From NCBI GenBank assembly GCA_009993635.1, contig JAACTC010000005.1, positions 682,001-746,000 on the forward strand: a stretch of 64,000 nt of DNA, in the 5' to 3' direction. Below, piece after piece: positions 8,973-18,345 of the stretch (the first letter of the stretch is position 1; each line of letters opens with the position of its first letter). The stretch is from Erythrobacter sp. Lineage in GTDB: Bacteria > Pseudomonadota > Alphaproteobacteria > Sphingomonadales > Sphingomonadaceae. Under the pieces are notes generated by a model that was not told the origin of the DNA, searched no databases, and was given only the letters and a program-made list of their open reading frames with translations. Made by a program: the position numbers and the translations under genes.

Positions 8973-9227
8973 ATGATTGCAGTTGCCATTACCTGCCTGC
9001 TTGTTGCGACGGTTTTCGTCGCGCTGCTTTCGGCGACGGACAGCTTGATACACGGCTGGCGCACTTATGGCGCGCTCGCAGGGGAATTGCGGGCTTTGCG
9101 TGCCAGCCAGTCCACGACCGCGCCCACGGCCGGGGCCAGCGTCTCGCGCACTACATCGAGAGCCGCCGGACGCCGCCCAGCTATTCGTGCACACGCAAGC
9201 CGCACGCCGCTGCGCGCCGCCGCCTGA
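8973..9227 (+). CDS. Small single-pass membrane protein, function unknown
   Basis: An 84-residue protein: residues 2-22 (IAVAITCLLVATVFVALLSA) form one hydrophobic helix, followed by an amphipathic stretch (SLIHGWRTYGALAGELRALRA) and an Arg/Ala/Thr-rich tail. GGAGAG 5-10 bases before the ATG supports this start rather than the upstream in-frame ATG at 8796. It is convergent with psd (16-base gap) and lies 115 bases downstream of a LexA-like box. Small SOS-controlled single-helix proteins such as Caulobacter SidA block cell division; such a role here is inference only, as I see no sequence match. Confidence 0.65.
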   Translation: MIAVAITCLLVATVFVALLSATDSLIHGWRTYGALAGELRALRASQSTTAPTAGASVSRTTSRAAGRRPAIRAHASRTPLRAAA

Positions 9228-9243
9228 CCGGTACCTGAAGAAG

Positions 9244-9966
9244 TTATTGCTGGAGACCTTCCAGCTCGGCCGTCTGGCCAAGCTTCGCGATCACGGTTTC
9301 GCCCGCAATCATGCGCTGCCCCATCAGAACCTGCGGCGATGTGCCCTGCGGCAGGTAGAGATCGACCCGGCTGCCGAACCGGATCAGCCCCACCCGCTGC
9401 CCGGCGGCGACAATATCCCCGGGCTTCACGAACGGCACGATGCGCCGTGTAATCATACCGGCGATCTGCGTCATCCCCACCACCACTCCATCGCTGCGAT
9501 GGATCAGCAGATGCTGGCGCTCGTTCTCCTCGCTCGATTTGTCGAGCTCCGCATTCACGAACTTGCCGGGCACATAGTTCATTGCCCCGATCGTCCCCGC
9601 GCATGGCGAACGGTTGATATGGACATCGAAAACGCTGAGGTAGATCGAAACCCGCGTCACCGGCGCCTTGCCCAGCCCGGCTTCGCCCGATTGCAATTCC
9701 AGCGGCGGCTCGACCAGCTTGATCTGCGTCACGATCCCGTCCGCCGGCGCCACCAGCAGGTCGTCCCCGCGCGGGACCACGCGTTCCGGATCGCGGAAGA
9801 AGGCCAGGATGCATAGCGAAAGGAAGGCAAGCGGCCACGCGATGGTCTCCCATGCAAGCAGGGCCGCGATCACCGCCAGCCCGAAGCATATCAGCGCGAA
9901 CTTGCGTCCTTCGGGATGGACTGAAGGCAGGCTGCTGCGCGCTTCTCCCCGCCCGCGATTGTCCAT
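9244..9966 (-). CDS. psd: Phosphatidylserine decarboxylase proenzyme (short type)
   Basis: Makes phosphatidylethanolamine from phosphatidylserine at the inner membrane. It is the short, 'archaeal/rhizobial' type: 240 residues, a hydrophobic N-terminal segment (about 23-57), FFRDPER, a conserved His in SVFDVHINR (His116) and the self-cleavage Gly198-Ser199 in RFGSRVDLYLP, whose Ser becomes the pyruvoyl group. I use ATG 9966, preceded by GGTGAG; ATG 10002 would add 12 residues. The pssA gene that often follows is absent. Confidence 0.94.
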   Translation of the reverse strand: MDNRGRGEARSSLPSVHPEGRKFALICFGLAVIAALLAWETIAWPLAFLSLCILAFFRDPERVVPRGDDLLVAPADGIVTQIKLVEPPLELQSGEAGLGKAPVTRVSIYLSVFDVHINRSPCAGTIGAMNYVPGKFVNAELDKSSEENERQHLLIHRSDGVVVGMTQIAGMITRRIVPFVKPGDIVAAGQRVGLIRFGSRVDLYLPQGTSPQVLMGQRMIAGETVIAKLGQTAELEGLQQ

Positions 9967-10026
9967 AATCTCACCGGCCAAGGCGCATTGCCCCCATTCC
10001 AATCGCTCCAGGGTCGCGGCGCATCG

Positions 10027-11184
10027 TCAGGCCACCTTGCGCACGAAGACCGTGCCTGCAGAATAGCCCGCGCCGAAGCTGCAGATGAGGCCGGTATCGC
10101 CTGCGGCCAGATCTTCGTTGTTCAGATGAAATGCGATGATCGAACCTGCGCTCGATGTGTTGCCATAGGTATCGAGCACGGTGGGGCTCTCATCGTCGTT
10201 CGCTTCGTGCCCCAGCACCCGCTGCGCGATCAGGCGGTTCATCCCGGCATTCGCCTGATGCAGCCACAGGCGGCGCAGGCCCGTCGGATCGACCGACAGG
10301 CGCTGCGCCTCGTCCACGATCATCTCGGCAACCATCGGCACGACTTCCTTGAAGACCTTGCGCCCCTCCTGCACGAACAGCTTGTCGTCGCTGCCGATGG
10401 AGTCGGGGTCCGCACGGTTGAGGAAGCCGAAATTGTTGCGGATATTGTTGGAGAATACGGTCTTCAGGCGCGTGCCAAGAATGTCCCAATGCTCTGCCGG
10501 AGCCATCTGTGTGTCTTCCACCAGCACCGCGGTCGCCACATCGCCGAAGATGAAATGGCTGTCGCGGTCGCGCCAGTTGAGGTGCCCGCTGGTAATTTCG
10601 GGGCTTACCACCAGCACGCTTCTGGCATTGCCGGCACGAACATAGTCGGCGGCGGTCTGGATGCCGAAGGTGGCGGACGAGCACGCCACGTTCATGTCGA
10701 ACCCGAAGCCGTCGATCCCCAGCGCCTGCTGGATCTCGATCGCCATCGCCGGATAGGGACGCTGCATGTTCGATGCCGCGCACAGCACCGCATCGACATC
10801 CCTCGCGTCGCGTCCTGCCCGCTCCAGCGCGTCACGCGCCGCAGCGACGCCGATCTCAGCCATCAGGGAAAGCTCATCATTGCCGCGCGGTTCGTGCCGG
10901 GGCTCCATGATCGCAGGATCGATCAAGGGCGCCTTGTTCATCACGTGGCGCGCCTTGATCCCGCTCGCCTTCTCGATGAAGCCGACCGAGCTTGGCTGCA
11001 ACGGCTCCATCTCGCCCGCGGCAATCGCGTCCGCATGGGCTGCGTTGTGCCGTTCGACGAAGGCGTTGAAACTTTCCACCAGCTCTTCGTTGCTGATGCT
11101 CTCCGGAGGCGTGAACAGGCCGGTGGCGGAGATGACAGGGCGGGCGACCCCCGATGCGGCGTGTGATGTGGCGTGCGTATTCAT
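10027..11184 (-). CDS. Beta-ketoacyl-ACP synthase III family protein (FabH-like)
   Basis: Thiolase-fold condensing enzyme. At 385 residues it is longer than housekeeping FabH (about 320). The catalytic triad is present: Cys168 in NVACSSATF, His309 in WLHQAN and Asn342 in GNTSSAG. The N-terminus carries an extra insertion (about residues 40-100: VERHNAAHADAIAAGEMEPL onward) seen in a FabH-like subgroup of alphaproteobacteria. Start chosen at ATG 11184; the longer frame to 11238 has no better site. It stands alone beside tRNA-Tyr, not in a fab cluster, so a specialised acyl substrate is likely. Confidence 0.88.
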   Translation of the reverse strand: MNTHATSHAASGVARPVISATGLFTPPESISNEELVESFNAFVERHNAAHADAIAAGEMEPLQPSSVGFIEKASGIKARHVMNKAPLIDPAIMEPRHEPRGNDELSLMAEIGVAAARDALERAGRDARDVDAVLCAASNMQRPYPAMAIEIQQALGIDGFGFDMNVACSSATFGIQTAADYVRAGNARSVLVVSPEITSGHLNWRDRDSHFIFGDVATAVLVEDTQMAPAEHWDILGTRLKTVFSNNIRNNFGFLNRADPDSIGSDDKLFVQEGRKVFKEVVPMVAEMIVDEAQRLSVDPTGLRRLWLHQANAGMNRLIAQRVLGHEANDDESPTVLDTYGNTSSAGSIIAFHLNNEDLAAGDTGLICSFGAGYSAGTVFVRKVA

Positions 11185-11304
11185 GGATAGCAGACGACTA
11201 GCGGGGCGCGTGGTGGGCGGCAAGCCACCACGCAGCACCGCCCATCGCGCGGGGCCTGCGAGACCGGGACCGACAGGCCCGTGTGTGGGTCTTGGCGAGG
11301 AGAA

Positions 11305-11390
11305 TGGTGGACAGGGCTGGATTCGAACCAGCGTACGCTTGCGCGGGCAGATTTACAGTCTGCTGCCTTTAACCACTCGGCCACCTGTCC
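11305..11390 (-). tRNA. tRNA-Tyr (anticodon GTA)
   Basis: Acceptor arms GGACAGG / CCTGTCC, anticodon loop CTGTAAA closed by CAGA/TCTG, a long class II variable arm and the T-loop GGTTCGAATCC are all present. The CCA end is encoded (86 nt including CCA). Confidence 0.97.
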
Positions 11391-11520
11391 ACAGGGTCTG
11401 ATTTGCAAGAGGCAATGCAAGAAACGAACAGCCCGTTACGGGGTTGCCGTTTGCCGAGGAGCGCCCCTTTGAAGAACGCGCGCTTGCCTGTCAATGGCCG
11501 GGCTGGCAGGGCAGGCCATC

Positions 11521-12312
11521 ATGGCCAAACCGGAACGAAAAAGAGCATTGCGCGGGCGCGCGGGACGAATGAAGGGCGGACGCGGCAGCGGACGCGCCAG
11601 CACGGGGCAGGTGCGACTGTGGGGGCGCCATGCGGTCGAGGCCGCGCTGCTCAACCCCGAGCGCAAGCATCGCAAACTGTGGGCCACGCGCGAGGGTGTC
11701 GCCTCGCTCGACGGCGAACTGCCGCCCGATTTTCCGGTGGAATATGCCGAAGGCCCCGATCTTGATCGCCTCGTCGCGCGCGATGCTCCGCATCAGGGGC
11801 TGGTTCTGGAATGCGCGGCGCTGGAAGATCGCGACCTGCTGGAAGCCATCAAGGGCGGCGAGCCCGGTCGACCGATCGTGGTGCTGGATCAGGTCACCGA
11901 TCCGCACAACGTCGGCGCGATCCTGCGATCTGCCGCCGCGTTCAACGCCGCTGCCATCGTGACCCAGGATCGCCATGCCCCACCCGAAAGCGGCGTGGTG
12001 GCCAAATCGGCCTCCGGTGCGCTGGAAACGGTGCCGTGGGTGCGCGTGGTCAATCTGGCGCGCGCGCTCGACGATCTGACCGCGCACGGCTTCTGGCGCA
12101 TCGGGCTGGCCGGCGAGGCGGAGATGACGCTGGCCGAAGCGATGCCGACCGGCCCGGTGGCAATCGTGCTGGGGGCGGAGGGCACTGGACTGCGCCATAA
12201 CATCGCGGGCCATTGCGATGCCCTGGCGAAGCTGCCGATTTCCGACGCGATCGAAAGTCTCAACGTATCGAATGCCGCCGCGATCGCGCTTTACGCACTC
12301 GCGACACGCTGA
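11521..12312 (+). CDS. rlmB: 23S rRNA (guanosine-2'-O-)-methyltransferase RlmB / TrmH family
   Basis: SPOUT-fold methyltransferase that 2'-O-methylates G2251 of 23S rRNA in E. coli. The 263-residue protein has a basic N-terminal tail, the substrate-binding RLWGRHAVEAAL domain, and the SPOUT core: VLDQVTDPHNVGAILRSAAAF, VLGAEGTGLR and SLNVSNAAAIALY, the knotted AdoMet site. I use ATG 11521; an in-frame ATG at 11494 exists with a poorer context. Which of the closely related TrmH-family rRNA sites it modifies is inferred. Confidence 0.9.
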   Translation: MAKPERKRALRGRAGRMKGGRGSGRASTGQVRLWGRHAVEAALLNPERKHRKLWATREGVASLDGELPPDFPVEYAEGPDLDRLVARDAPHQGLVLECAALEDRDLLEAIKGGEPGRPIVVLDQVTDPHNVGAILRSAAAFNAAAIVTQDRHAPPESGVVAKSASGALETVPWVRVVNLARALDDLTAHGFWRIGLAGEAEMTLAEAMPTGPVAIVLGAEGTGLRHNIAGHCDALAKLPISDAIESLNVSNAAAIALYALATR

Positions 12313-12349
12313 CCCCTCGAAAAGCTGCTTCGCTCCATTTGCCGAGGGC

Positions 12350-12383
12350 AAAGAAAAACCCCGCCGATCACCACACGGCGGGG
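12350..12383 (-). terminator. Intrinsic terminator after hup
   Basis: On the minus strand CCCCGCCG and CGGCGGGG (12359-12366 and 12376-12383) form a perfect 8-bp stem followed by TTTTTCTTT. It lies about 50 bases past the hup stop and could also act weakly on rlmB from the other side. Confidence 0.92.
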
Positions 12384-12431
12384 TCTTCCTGAAACACGCG
12401 CCCGCAAAGACCGGGCGCCGCGCGTGAAGTC

Positions 12432-12704
12432 TTAGTTCACGGCGTCCTTAAGGCCCTTGCCAGCCTTGAACTTGGGCTGGTTGGATGCCTTGATTTCCAT
12501 CGGCTCGCCGGTGCGCGGGTTGCGACCGGTCGAAGCCTTGCGCTTGGCAACCGAAAACGTGCCAAATCCGACGAGGCGCACTTCGTCGCCATCGGCGAGC
12601 GCCTTCTGGATCGAATCGAAAACGCCTTCGACGGCGTTCGAGGCATCGGTTTTGGAAAGGCCACAGGATTCGGCAACTGCGCCGATCAGTTCATTCTTGT
12701 TCAT
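12432..12704 (-). CDS. hup: Nucleoid DNA-binding protein HU
   Basis: A 90-residue histone-like protein of the HU/IHF family with the family signature VGFGTFSVAKRKASTGRNPRTGE (the beta-arm tip RNPRTGEP is intact). Begins MNKNELIGAVAESCGLSK as in other alphaproteobacterial HU proteins. Lies downstream of lon, as often seen, but is separated from it by a terminator, so it has its own promoter; a TTGACA (12794-12789, minus strand) may be the -35. Confidence 0.96.
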   Translation of the reverse strand: MNKNELIGAVAESCGLSKTDASNAVEGVFDSIQKALADGDEVRLVGFGTFSVAKRKASTGRNPRTGEPMEIKASNQPKFKAGKGLKDAVN

Positions 12705-12806
12705 TCGGAAAAACCCCTCAGTCCCAGACTTTCAACGTGGTGATCCGCTTCATGCGAATGCCCCCACCTGAAACCTTCGTCACGAGTCTGTCAAAGCCAA
12801 AGTGAC

Positions 12807-12834
12807 AAAAAATCGCGGAATCCGGCGATTTTTT
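12807..12834. terminator. Bidirectional intrinsic terminator between lon and hup
   Basis: AAAAAATCGC (12807-12816) and GCGATTTTTT (12825-12834) are perfect inverted repeats with an 8-base loop, so either strand gives a hairpin flanked by a U-run. It would end lon transcription 70-95 bases after the stop codon. Confidence 0.88.
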
Positions 12835-12902
12835 GATTTACATATATTAACCCTGTGCAAAACTCGGGGGACAATCCGGAACATAACCGGAAAATTAACA
12901 CC

Positions 12903-15299
12903 TTAGTGCCGGGTCTGACCGCTTTCCGCGAAGGGCGGCCCACCGACCGGCTGGCTCGCGAGATCGTCCGCCTCGGTCCATTCGATTTCGACAGGTTCGC
13001 TCACCAGAGCGTGCGCCAGCACCTCGTCCACATGGCTCACCGGGACGATCTTCACCCCTTCGGTGACGCGGTCGGAAATTTCCGCCAAATCCTTCACGTT
13101 CTCTTCGGGGATCAGCACGGTCGGGATACCACCCCGGCGTGCCGCCAACAGCTTTTCCTTCAGCCCGCCGATGGGAAGCACCCTGCCGCGCAGCGTGACC
13201 TCGCCTGTCATCGCGACGTCGGGCCTGACTGCGATGCCGGTCAGCGTCGAGACGATCGAGGTGACCATGCCGATGCCCGCGCTCGGTCCATCCTTTGGCA
13301 CCGCCCCTTCGGGCAGGTGGATGTGGATGTTCTTGCGACGGAAGATCGACGGGCGGATCCCGTAGGCAGGCGCCCGCGCCTTTACGAAGCTGAACGCGGC
13401 GGCGACGCTTTCATTCATCACCTCGCCCAGCTTGCCGGTGGTCTTGATCTCGCCCTTGCCCGGCGTGGTGACGCTTTCGATGGTCAGCAGCTCGCCGCCC
13501 ACCTCGGTCCAGGCAAGCCCGGTAACCGCACCGATCTGCGCGTCCTTCTCGCCCATGCCGTGCTTGAACTTGCGCACGCCCGCGAACTCGCCGAGATTTT
13601 CCGGCGTGATCTCGACCGACTGCACTTCCTTTTCGAGGATCTTGCGCAGGCTCTTGCGCGCCAGCCGCGCAATCTCGCGCTCCAGCGTACGCACGCCCGC
13701 CTCGCGCGTGTAGTAGCGGATCAGGTCGCGCAGCGCGTCTTCGGTCAGCGTGAACTCGCCTTCCTCCAGCCCGTGATCGGAAATCTGCTTGGGCAGCAGA
13801 TGCTTGCTCGCGATCTCAACCTTCTCGTCCTCGGTATAGCCTTCGAGCCGGATGATCTCCATCCGATCGAGCAGGGGCTGAGGCAGGTCGAGCGTGTTCG
13901 CGGTGCACACGAACATGATGTCCGACAGGTCGTAATCGACCTCAAGATAATGGTCCTGGAAGCGGCTGTTCTGTTCGGGGTCCAGCACTTCGAGCAGGGC
14001 CGAAGCGGGATCGCCGCGAAAATCCTGCCCCAGCTTGTCGATCTCGTCGAGCAGGAACAGCGGGTTGCTGGTGCCGGCCTTGGTCAGGTTCTTGACGATC
14101 TTGCCCGGCATCGAGCCGATATAGGTCCGCCGGTGCCCGCGGATTTCCGATTCGTCGCGCACGCCGCCCAGCGACTGGCGCACGAATTCGCGGCCCGTTG
14201 CGCGTGCGATCGATTTGCCCAGGCTCGTCTTGCCCACGCCCGGAGGGCCGACGAGGCACAGGATCGGCCCCTTCAGCTTGTTGGTGCGCGCCTGCACGGC
14301 GAGATATTCGACGATCCGGTCCTTCACCTTTTCAAGCGCGTAATGATCGTCGTCGAGGATGGTCTGCGCTTCTTCGATGTCGCGATTGAGCTCGCTCTTC
14401 TCGCCCCATGGCAGGTCGAGCAGAACGTCGAGATAATTGCGAACCACGGTGGCTTCCGCGCTCATCGGCTGCATGGCCTTGAGCTTCTTCAGCTCGCTTT
14501 CCGCCTTGGTGCGCGCTTCGTCCGAAAGCTGCAGCTTCTCGATCTTTTCCTGCAGTTCGGCGATCTCGTCGCCATCGGCACCGTCGCCAGATCCGCCCAG
14601 CTCGCTCTGAATCGCCTTCAGCTGTTCGTTGAGGTAATATTCGCGCTGGGTCTTCTCCATCTGGCGCTTCACGCGCCCGCGAATGCGGCGCTCCACCTGC
14701 AGCACGGACAGCTCGCCATCCATGAAGTTGAGCAGCATTTCGAGCCGCTTGCGCGGGTCGGGCTCGGTCAGCAGCGCCTGCTTGTCGGCCACCTTGACCG
14801 ATAGCGAGGCGGAAATCGCATCGGCCAGCGCACCGGCGTCGTCGATCTCGCTCAGGTCTTCCGCGGCAGCTTCGTTCTTCTTGGAAAGGCTGGCATATTC
14901 GCCGAATTGTTCGACCACCTGCCGCATCAGCGCGGTCACTTCGCTGCCGGAAACGGTCGCCTGCTCGATCGGCCTTACCTCGGCGACGGTCAGATCGTCC
15001 TCGTCATGCAAAGCGGTCAGGTGCGCACGGCTGGCCCCTTCGACCAGCACGCGAACCGTGCCGTCGGGCATCTTGAGCATCTGAAGGACCTGCGCGACCA
15101 CGCCGATGTCGTAGAGGTCGGAGCCGCCGGGCTCGTCGCACGAAGGATCGAGCTGGGCGAGCAGGAACACATCCTTGTCGCCCTCCATCGCCGCTTCGAG
15201 CGCGGCGACCGAGCGTTCGCGCCCGACGAAGATCGGCACGACCATGCCGGGAAAAACAACGATGTCACGAAGGGGGAGAAGCGGAAAACGCTGAGTCAT
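12903..15299 (-). CDS. lon: ATP-dependent protease Lon
   Basis: Cytoplasmic AAA+ serine protease for misfolded and regulatory proteins. The 798 residues show the N-terminal LonN domain (from [23 protein letters not shown]), Walker [14 protein letters not shown], Walker B-region FLLDEIDKL, and the C-terminal protease with the catalytic Ser in DGPSAGIGM and Lys in [14 protein letters not shown]. Length is standard. Upstream, a possible heat-shock-type promoter lies around 15348-15376. Downstream is hup behind a terminator. Confidence 0.98.
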   Translation of the reverse strand: MTQRFPLLPLRDIVVFPGMVVPIFVGRERSVAALEAAMEGDKDVFLLAQLDPSCDEPGGSDLYDIGVVAQVLQMLKMPDGTVRVLVEGASRAHLTALHDEDDLTVAEVRPIEQATVSGSEVTALMRQVVEQFGEYASLSKKNEAAAEDLSEIDDAGALADAISASLSVKVADKQALLTEPDPRKRLEMLLNFMDGELSVLQVERRIRGRVKRQMEKTQREYYLNEQLKAIQSELGGSGDGADGDEIAELQEKIEKLQLSDEARTKAESELKKLKAMQPMSAEATVVRNYLDVLLDLPWGEKSELNRDIEEAQTILDDDHYALEKVKDRIVEYLAVQARTNKLKGPILCLVGPPGVGKTSLGKSIARATGREFVRQSLGGVRDESEIRGHRRTYIGSMPGKIVKNLTKAGTSNPLFLLDEIDKLGQDFRGDPASALLEVLDPEQNSRFQDHYLEVDYDLSDIMFVCTANTLDLPQPLLDRMEIIRLEGYTEDEKVEIASKHLLPKQISDHGLEEGEFTLTEDALRDLIRYYTREAGVRTLEREIARLARKSLRKILEKEVQSVEITPENLGEFAGVRKFKHGMGEKDAQIGAVTGLAWTEVGGELLTIESVTTPGKGEIKTTGKLGEVMNESVAAAFSFVKARAPAYGIRPSIFRRKNIHIHLPEGAVPKDGPSAGIGMVTSIVSTLTGIAVRPDVAMTGEVTLRGRVLPIGGLKEKLLAARRGGIPTVLIPEENVKDLAEISDRVTEGVKIVPVSHVDEVLAHALVSEPVEIEWTEADDLASQPVGGPPFAESGQTRH

Positions 15300-15347
15300 A
15301 TGTATCTTTTAGCACGCGGATTGGTCGCGCGCCCGTCCTTGCCAGGG

Positions 15348-15376
15348 AATATGGGTCGCACCCCATCGGGCTGCAA
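15348..15376 (-). promoter_or_regulatory. Possible sigma-32-type promoter of lon
   Basis: On the minus strand TTGCAG (15376-15371) and CCCATATT (15355-15348) are separated by 15 bases, resembling a degenerate heat-shock -35 and a good CCCATAT -10, about 50 bases upstream of the lon start. The -35 is poor. Only the -10 and the known heat-shock control of lon in other bacteria support it. Confidence 0.25.
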
Positions 15377-15517
15377 TGGTGAAGCGGTCATCGCTGTGGA
15401 CGCGACGGGGATCACGACGAGCCGCTAAAGGCAGACACCTTTGCCGCTGTAATCGGAATCTTGCGCAGTGAACTTTGCCGCGACCCAATCGCCTCCAAGA
15501 CCCGCCTCGGACTGGGC

Positions 15518-15859
15518 CTAGCCCATCCCGGGCAGGTTGAAGCCCGGCGGCAGGCCCATGCCCGACTGGATCTTCTGCATTTCCTCGTTCGAAACGCGGT
15601 CGGCCTTGCCGCGCGCGTCGTTGAACGCGGCAGCAACCAGATCTTCCACCATCTGCTTTTCTTCGGGCTTCATCAGGCTTTCGTCGATCGTCACGCCCAT
15701 GATCCGGCCACGCGCGGTGCACTTCACCTTCACCAGGCCACCACCGGCGGTGCCTTCGACCTCGATCGAATCGAGCTTCGCCTGCGCGTCGCCCATCTGG
15801 CTCTGGATCGTCTCGGCAGCCTTCTGCGCGGCGGCCATCATTTCTTCCATCGACTTCAT
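15518..15859 (-). CDS. YbaB/EbfC family nucleoid-associated protein
   Basis: A 113-residue DNA-binding protein of the YbaB/EbfC family: MKSMEEMMAAAQKAAETIQS coiled-coil start, EVEGTAGGGLVKV, the DESLMKPEEKQMVEDLVAAAFNDA core. The start at ATG 15859 overlaps the dnaX stop as ATGA, which favours it over the in-frame ATG at 15874. The dnaX-ybaB(-recR) order is highly conserved; recR is not next here because the window continues with lon. Confidence 0.95.
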   Translation of the reverse strand: MKSMEEMMAAAQKAAETIQSQMGDAQAKLDSIEVEGTAGGGLVKVKCTARGRIMGVTIDESLMKPEEKQMVEDLVAAAFNDARGKADRVSNEEMQKIQSGMGLPPGFNLPGMG

Positions 15860-17640
15860 GCGTGCTTGCTCCATTGGCGGGGGTTGTCGGCGGTGCCCTG
15901 CTCTTTCTCGTCGAGCAGTTCCGCCTGGGGGAAGGCGGCGCGTGCCGCCTGCATCAGGGGGTGCGATTCCATCGCGTCGCGTAGCGCCGCGGCCTGCGCC
16001 TGCTCGGCCTCGGCCATGCTCGGTGGCGCGGCGGGATCGGAAACCTCGGTCAGCACCCAGGTGCGACCGGTCGCCTTGGCCAGCGCGCTGCGCAGCTCGG
16101 CCTCGATCTTGTCGGCGAACTCGGGCGCACGCGCGAAGGTGATCGCGCCGTCTTCCAGCGATACGACCCGCAGCTGCAGACGCATGATGCTCGCCGCGAT
16201 ATATTCGCCCGCACTTTCGACCTTTGCCACCAGCGAAGCGAAGTCGGCCGGCGGCGCAGACGGTATCGCCGCCGCCTGGGGAGCACCGGCAGGCGCTGGA
16301 GAAGGCGTATCGGCAGGCGCGGCAGGAATGCCCTTCGCCATCTCCTCCATCCGCTTGATCAGCGTGCCGGGATCGGGCGCATCCGCCGCGTGGATCAGCC
16401 TGAGGAGCGCCATCTGCGCGCTGACCAGCGGATCGGGCGCGGACTTCACCTCGTCATAGCCCTTGAGGAGCAGCTGCCACAGCCGGTGCAGCTGTCCGGG
16501 GGAAAGGCGGTCGGCCCAGTCCGCAAGCTGGCCCTGCTCTTCCTCGCCCAGCAAATCGGGCATCGCGCCGCCGATCTGCATCACGGTAATCCGGTGGACG
16601 ATCTCCATCTGCGAGCGGATCAGCGCGAGCGGCTCGACGCCCAGGGCGTATTGATCCGCCACCGCCTCCAGCATGGCCTTGGGCTCGCCTTCGAGGATCG
16701 CACCGAGCAACCGGCGCTGCGCGCCCGCATCGGCCAGGCCCAGCATGTCGCGCACCCGCGCGGCTGTAACCTTGCTGCCACCATCCTGCGCATCGTCGAG
16801 ATCGGCGTGGGCAATTGCCTGATCGAGAATGGAGAGCCCGTCGCGTACCGAGCCTTCCGCCGCCGCCGCAATCAGCGCCAGAGCCTCGGGCTCAGCCTCC
16901 ACGCCCTCCTGCTCGCAGACCCAGCCGAAATGTTCGGCCAGCCGGTCGGTCGGGATGCGTCGCAGGTCGAACCGCTGCGTGCGGCTGAGCACGGTGACCG
17001 GCAGCTTGTCGACTTCCGTGGTCGCGAAGAGGAACTTCACATGGCTCGGCGGTTCCTCAAGTGTCTTGAGCAACGCATTGAAAGCATTGCGCGACAGCAT
17101 GTGAACTTCGTCGATAATGTAGATCTTGTAGCGCGCACTGACCGCGGCGTAGCGAACCGCCTCGATGATCTCGCGCACGTCGTCGACGCCGGTGTGGCTG
17201 GCTGCGTCCATCTCGATCACGTCGATATGGCGCCCTTCGGCAATGGCACGGCAAGGCTCGCAAACCCCGCAAGGGTCGATGGTCGGCCCGCCCTGCCCAT
17301 CCGGCCCAATACAGTTCAACGCCTTGGCGATCAGGCGCGCGGTGGAGGTCTTCCCCACCCCGCGCACGCCGGTCATCAGGAAGGCATGCGCCAGCCGGTC
17401 GCGTCGGATCGCATTGGCCAGCGTCTGGACCATCGGTTCCTGTCCGATGAGCTGGTTGAAGGTCTGCGGTCGGTATTTGCGCGCCAGCACCCGGTAGGGC
17501 TGAGCCGGATCTGCGACGGCGGGCTGCACAGGCGCGGGCGCAGCGGCCGTATTGCCGAACATCGAATCCTGCCCTGCCGCCTCCAGTTCGGCGGCGGTCG
17601 GTGCTTCGGTCTCGGTATCGGGCAGATCGGAATCGGGCAT
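15856..17640 (-). CDS. dnaX: DNA polymerase III subunit gamma/tau
   Basis: Clamp-loader ATPase of the replicative polymerase. The 594-residue protein has a 50-residue Ala/Pro-rich lead, then Walker A GVRGVGKTSTARLIAKALNC, the four-Cys zinc module ending in DPCGVCEPC, the DEVHMLSRNAFNALLKTLEEPP block with the sensor region, and a tau-like C-terminus rich in Ala/Pro. No slippery A-run for a gamma frameshift was noticed. Coupled to ybaB downstream; the SRP RNA gene lies upstream beyond a plus-strand gene. Confidence 0.97.
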   Translation of the reverse strand: MPDSDLPDTETEAPTAAELEAAGQDSMFGNTAAAPAPVQPAVADPAQPYRVLARKYRPQTFNQLIGQEPMVQTLANAIRRDRLAHAFLMTGVRGVGKTSTARLIAKALNCIGPDGQGGPTIDPCGVCEPCRAIAEGRHIDVIEMDAASHTGVDDVREIIEAVRYAAVSARYKIYIIDEVHMLSRNAFNALLKTLEEPPSHVKFLFATTEVDKLPVTVLSRTQRFDLRRIPTDRLAEHFGWVCEQEGVEAEPEALALIAAAAEGSVRDGLSILDQAIAHADLDDAQDGGSKVTAARVRDMLGLADAGAQRRLLGAILEGEPKAMLEAVADQYALGVEPLALIRSQMEIVHRITVMQIGGAMPDLLGEEEQGQLADWADRLSPGQLHRLWQLLLKGYDEVKSAPDPLVSAQMALLRLIHAADAPDPGTLIKRMEEMAKGIPAAPADTPSPAPAGAPQAAAIPSAPPADFASLVAKVESAGEYIAASIMRLQLRVVSLEDGAITFARAPEFADKIEAELRSALAKATGRTWVLTEVSDPAAPPSMAEAEQAQAAALRDAMESHPLMQAARAAFPQAELLDEKEQGTADNPRQWSKHA

Positions 17641-17732
17641 GTGCCACCAATCTAGGCGCGCTCTGCCGCTTTGTCGAAGCTTGACTTTTAGGTTTTAAAA
17701 AGCAACTCAATGCAGATCGAGGAGATCTGGGC

Positions 17733-18215
17733 ATGAACATCATCGCCGGGCGTAAGACCGCCGCATTCCGTGGTCCGCTGGTGGTGTTCGTCATCGGCAT
17801 GCGGATCAACCACTTCCACAAGATCGCCAAATGGCTGCCTGTGCTCAAGGCGATGCCGTTGATGCTGGAGGAACTGGCGAAGGATCCGGACAGCGGTTAT
17901 CTCGGCTCCGAGAATATGATCGCCGGTCTGCGGCAGGTGTGCCTGCTGCAATACTGGCGCGATTTCGACAGTCTGGAAGCCTATGCCCGCTCGCGCGACC
18001 GCGAACACTGGCCTTCATGGGTCGATTTCAACAAGCGCGTGGGCAGCGACGGCACGGTGGGCATTTTCCATGAGACCTATGCGGTCGACGCCGGTCGCTA
18101 CGAGACGATCTATGGCAATATGCCGGTCTGGGGGCTCGGCAAGGTCGCGGGGCTGACCGACGCCACGGGCCAGCGCAACGAGGCGCGCTCTCGCATGAAG
18201 ACATCGGTAAAATAG
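17733..18215 (+). CDS. DUF4188 domain-containing protein
   Basis: A 160-residue protein resembling the DUF4188 family: NHFHKIAKWLPVLKAMPLMLEEL, GYLGSENMIAGLRQVCLLQYWRDFDSL and EHWPSWVDFNKRVGSDGTVGIFHETY are characteristic and suggest a dimeric alpha/beta-barrel fold like small monooxygenases. GAGGAG precedes the ATG. It is inserted between ffs and dnaX on the opposite strand. The biochemical role is unknown; the family is sometimes annotated as monooxygenase without proof. Confidence 0.8.
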   Translation: MNIIAGRKTAAFRGPLVVFVIGMRINHFHKIAKWLPVLKAMPLMLEELAKDPDSGYLGSENMIAGLRQVCLLQYWRDFDSLEAYARSRDREHWPSWVDFNKRVGSDGTVGIFHETYAVDAGRYETIYGNMPVWGLGKVAGLTDATGQRNEARSRMKTSVK

Positions 18216-18218
18216 GAA

Positions 18219-18308
18219 AAGGAGCCGAGCGACCCGCCGCAATTCACCTGGGCTGCTTCCTTCCGGACCTGACCCGGTGAGCGAACGCAAACGTCCACCC
18301 GACTCCCG
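18219..18308 (-). ncRNA. ffs: Signal recognition particle RNA, small bacterial type (4.5S)
   Basis: The minus strand carries the conserved SRP domain IV core GGTCAGGTCCGGAAGGAAGC, followed by AGCCCAGGTGAATT, flanked by arms that pair (GGAGTCGG... with ...CGGCTCC). Length about 90 nt and a T-rich stretch after GGCTCC match the small alphaproteobacterial form. Exact ends are estimated from pairing. It lies near dnaX, a common arrangement. Confidence 0.93.
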
Positions 18309-18345
18309 GTTCGCGATATGGCGCGCAAAAACGCGAAGTGCAAGG

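Noticed and set aside
12855..14804. Very long open frame (649 codons) on the plus strand
   Set aside because: It is antisense to lon, which has all its catalytic motifs. Such frames are expected in high-GC DNA with strong third-position bias.
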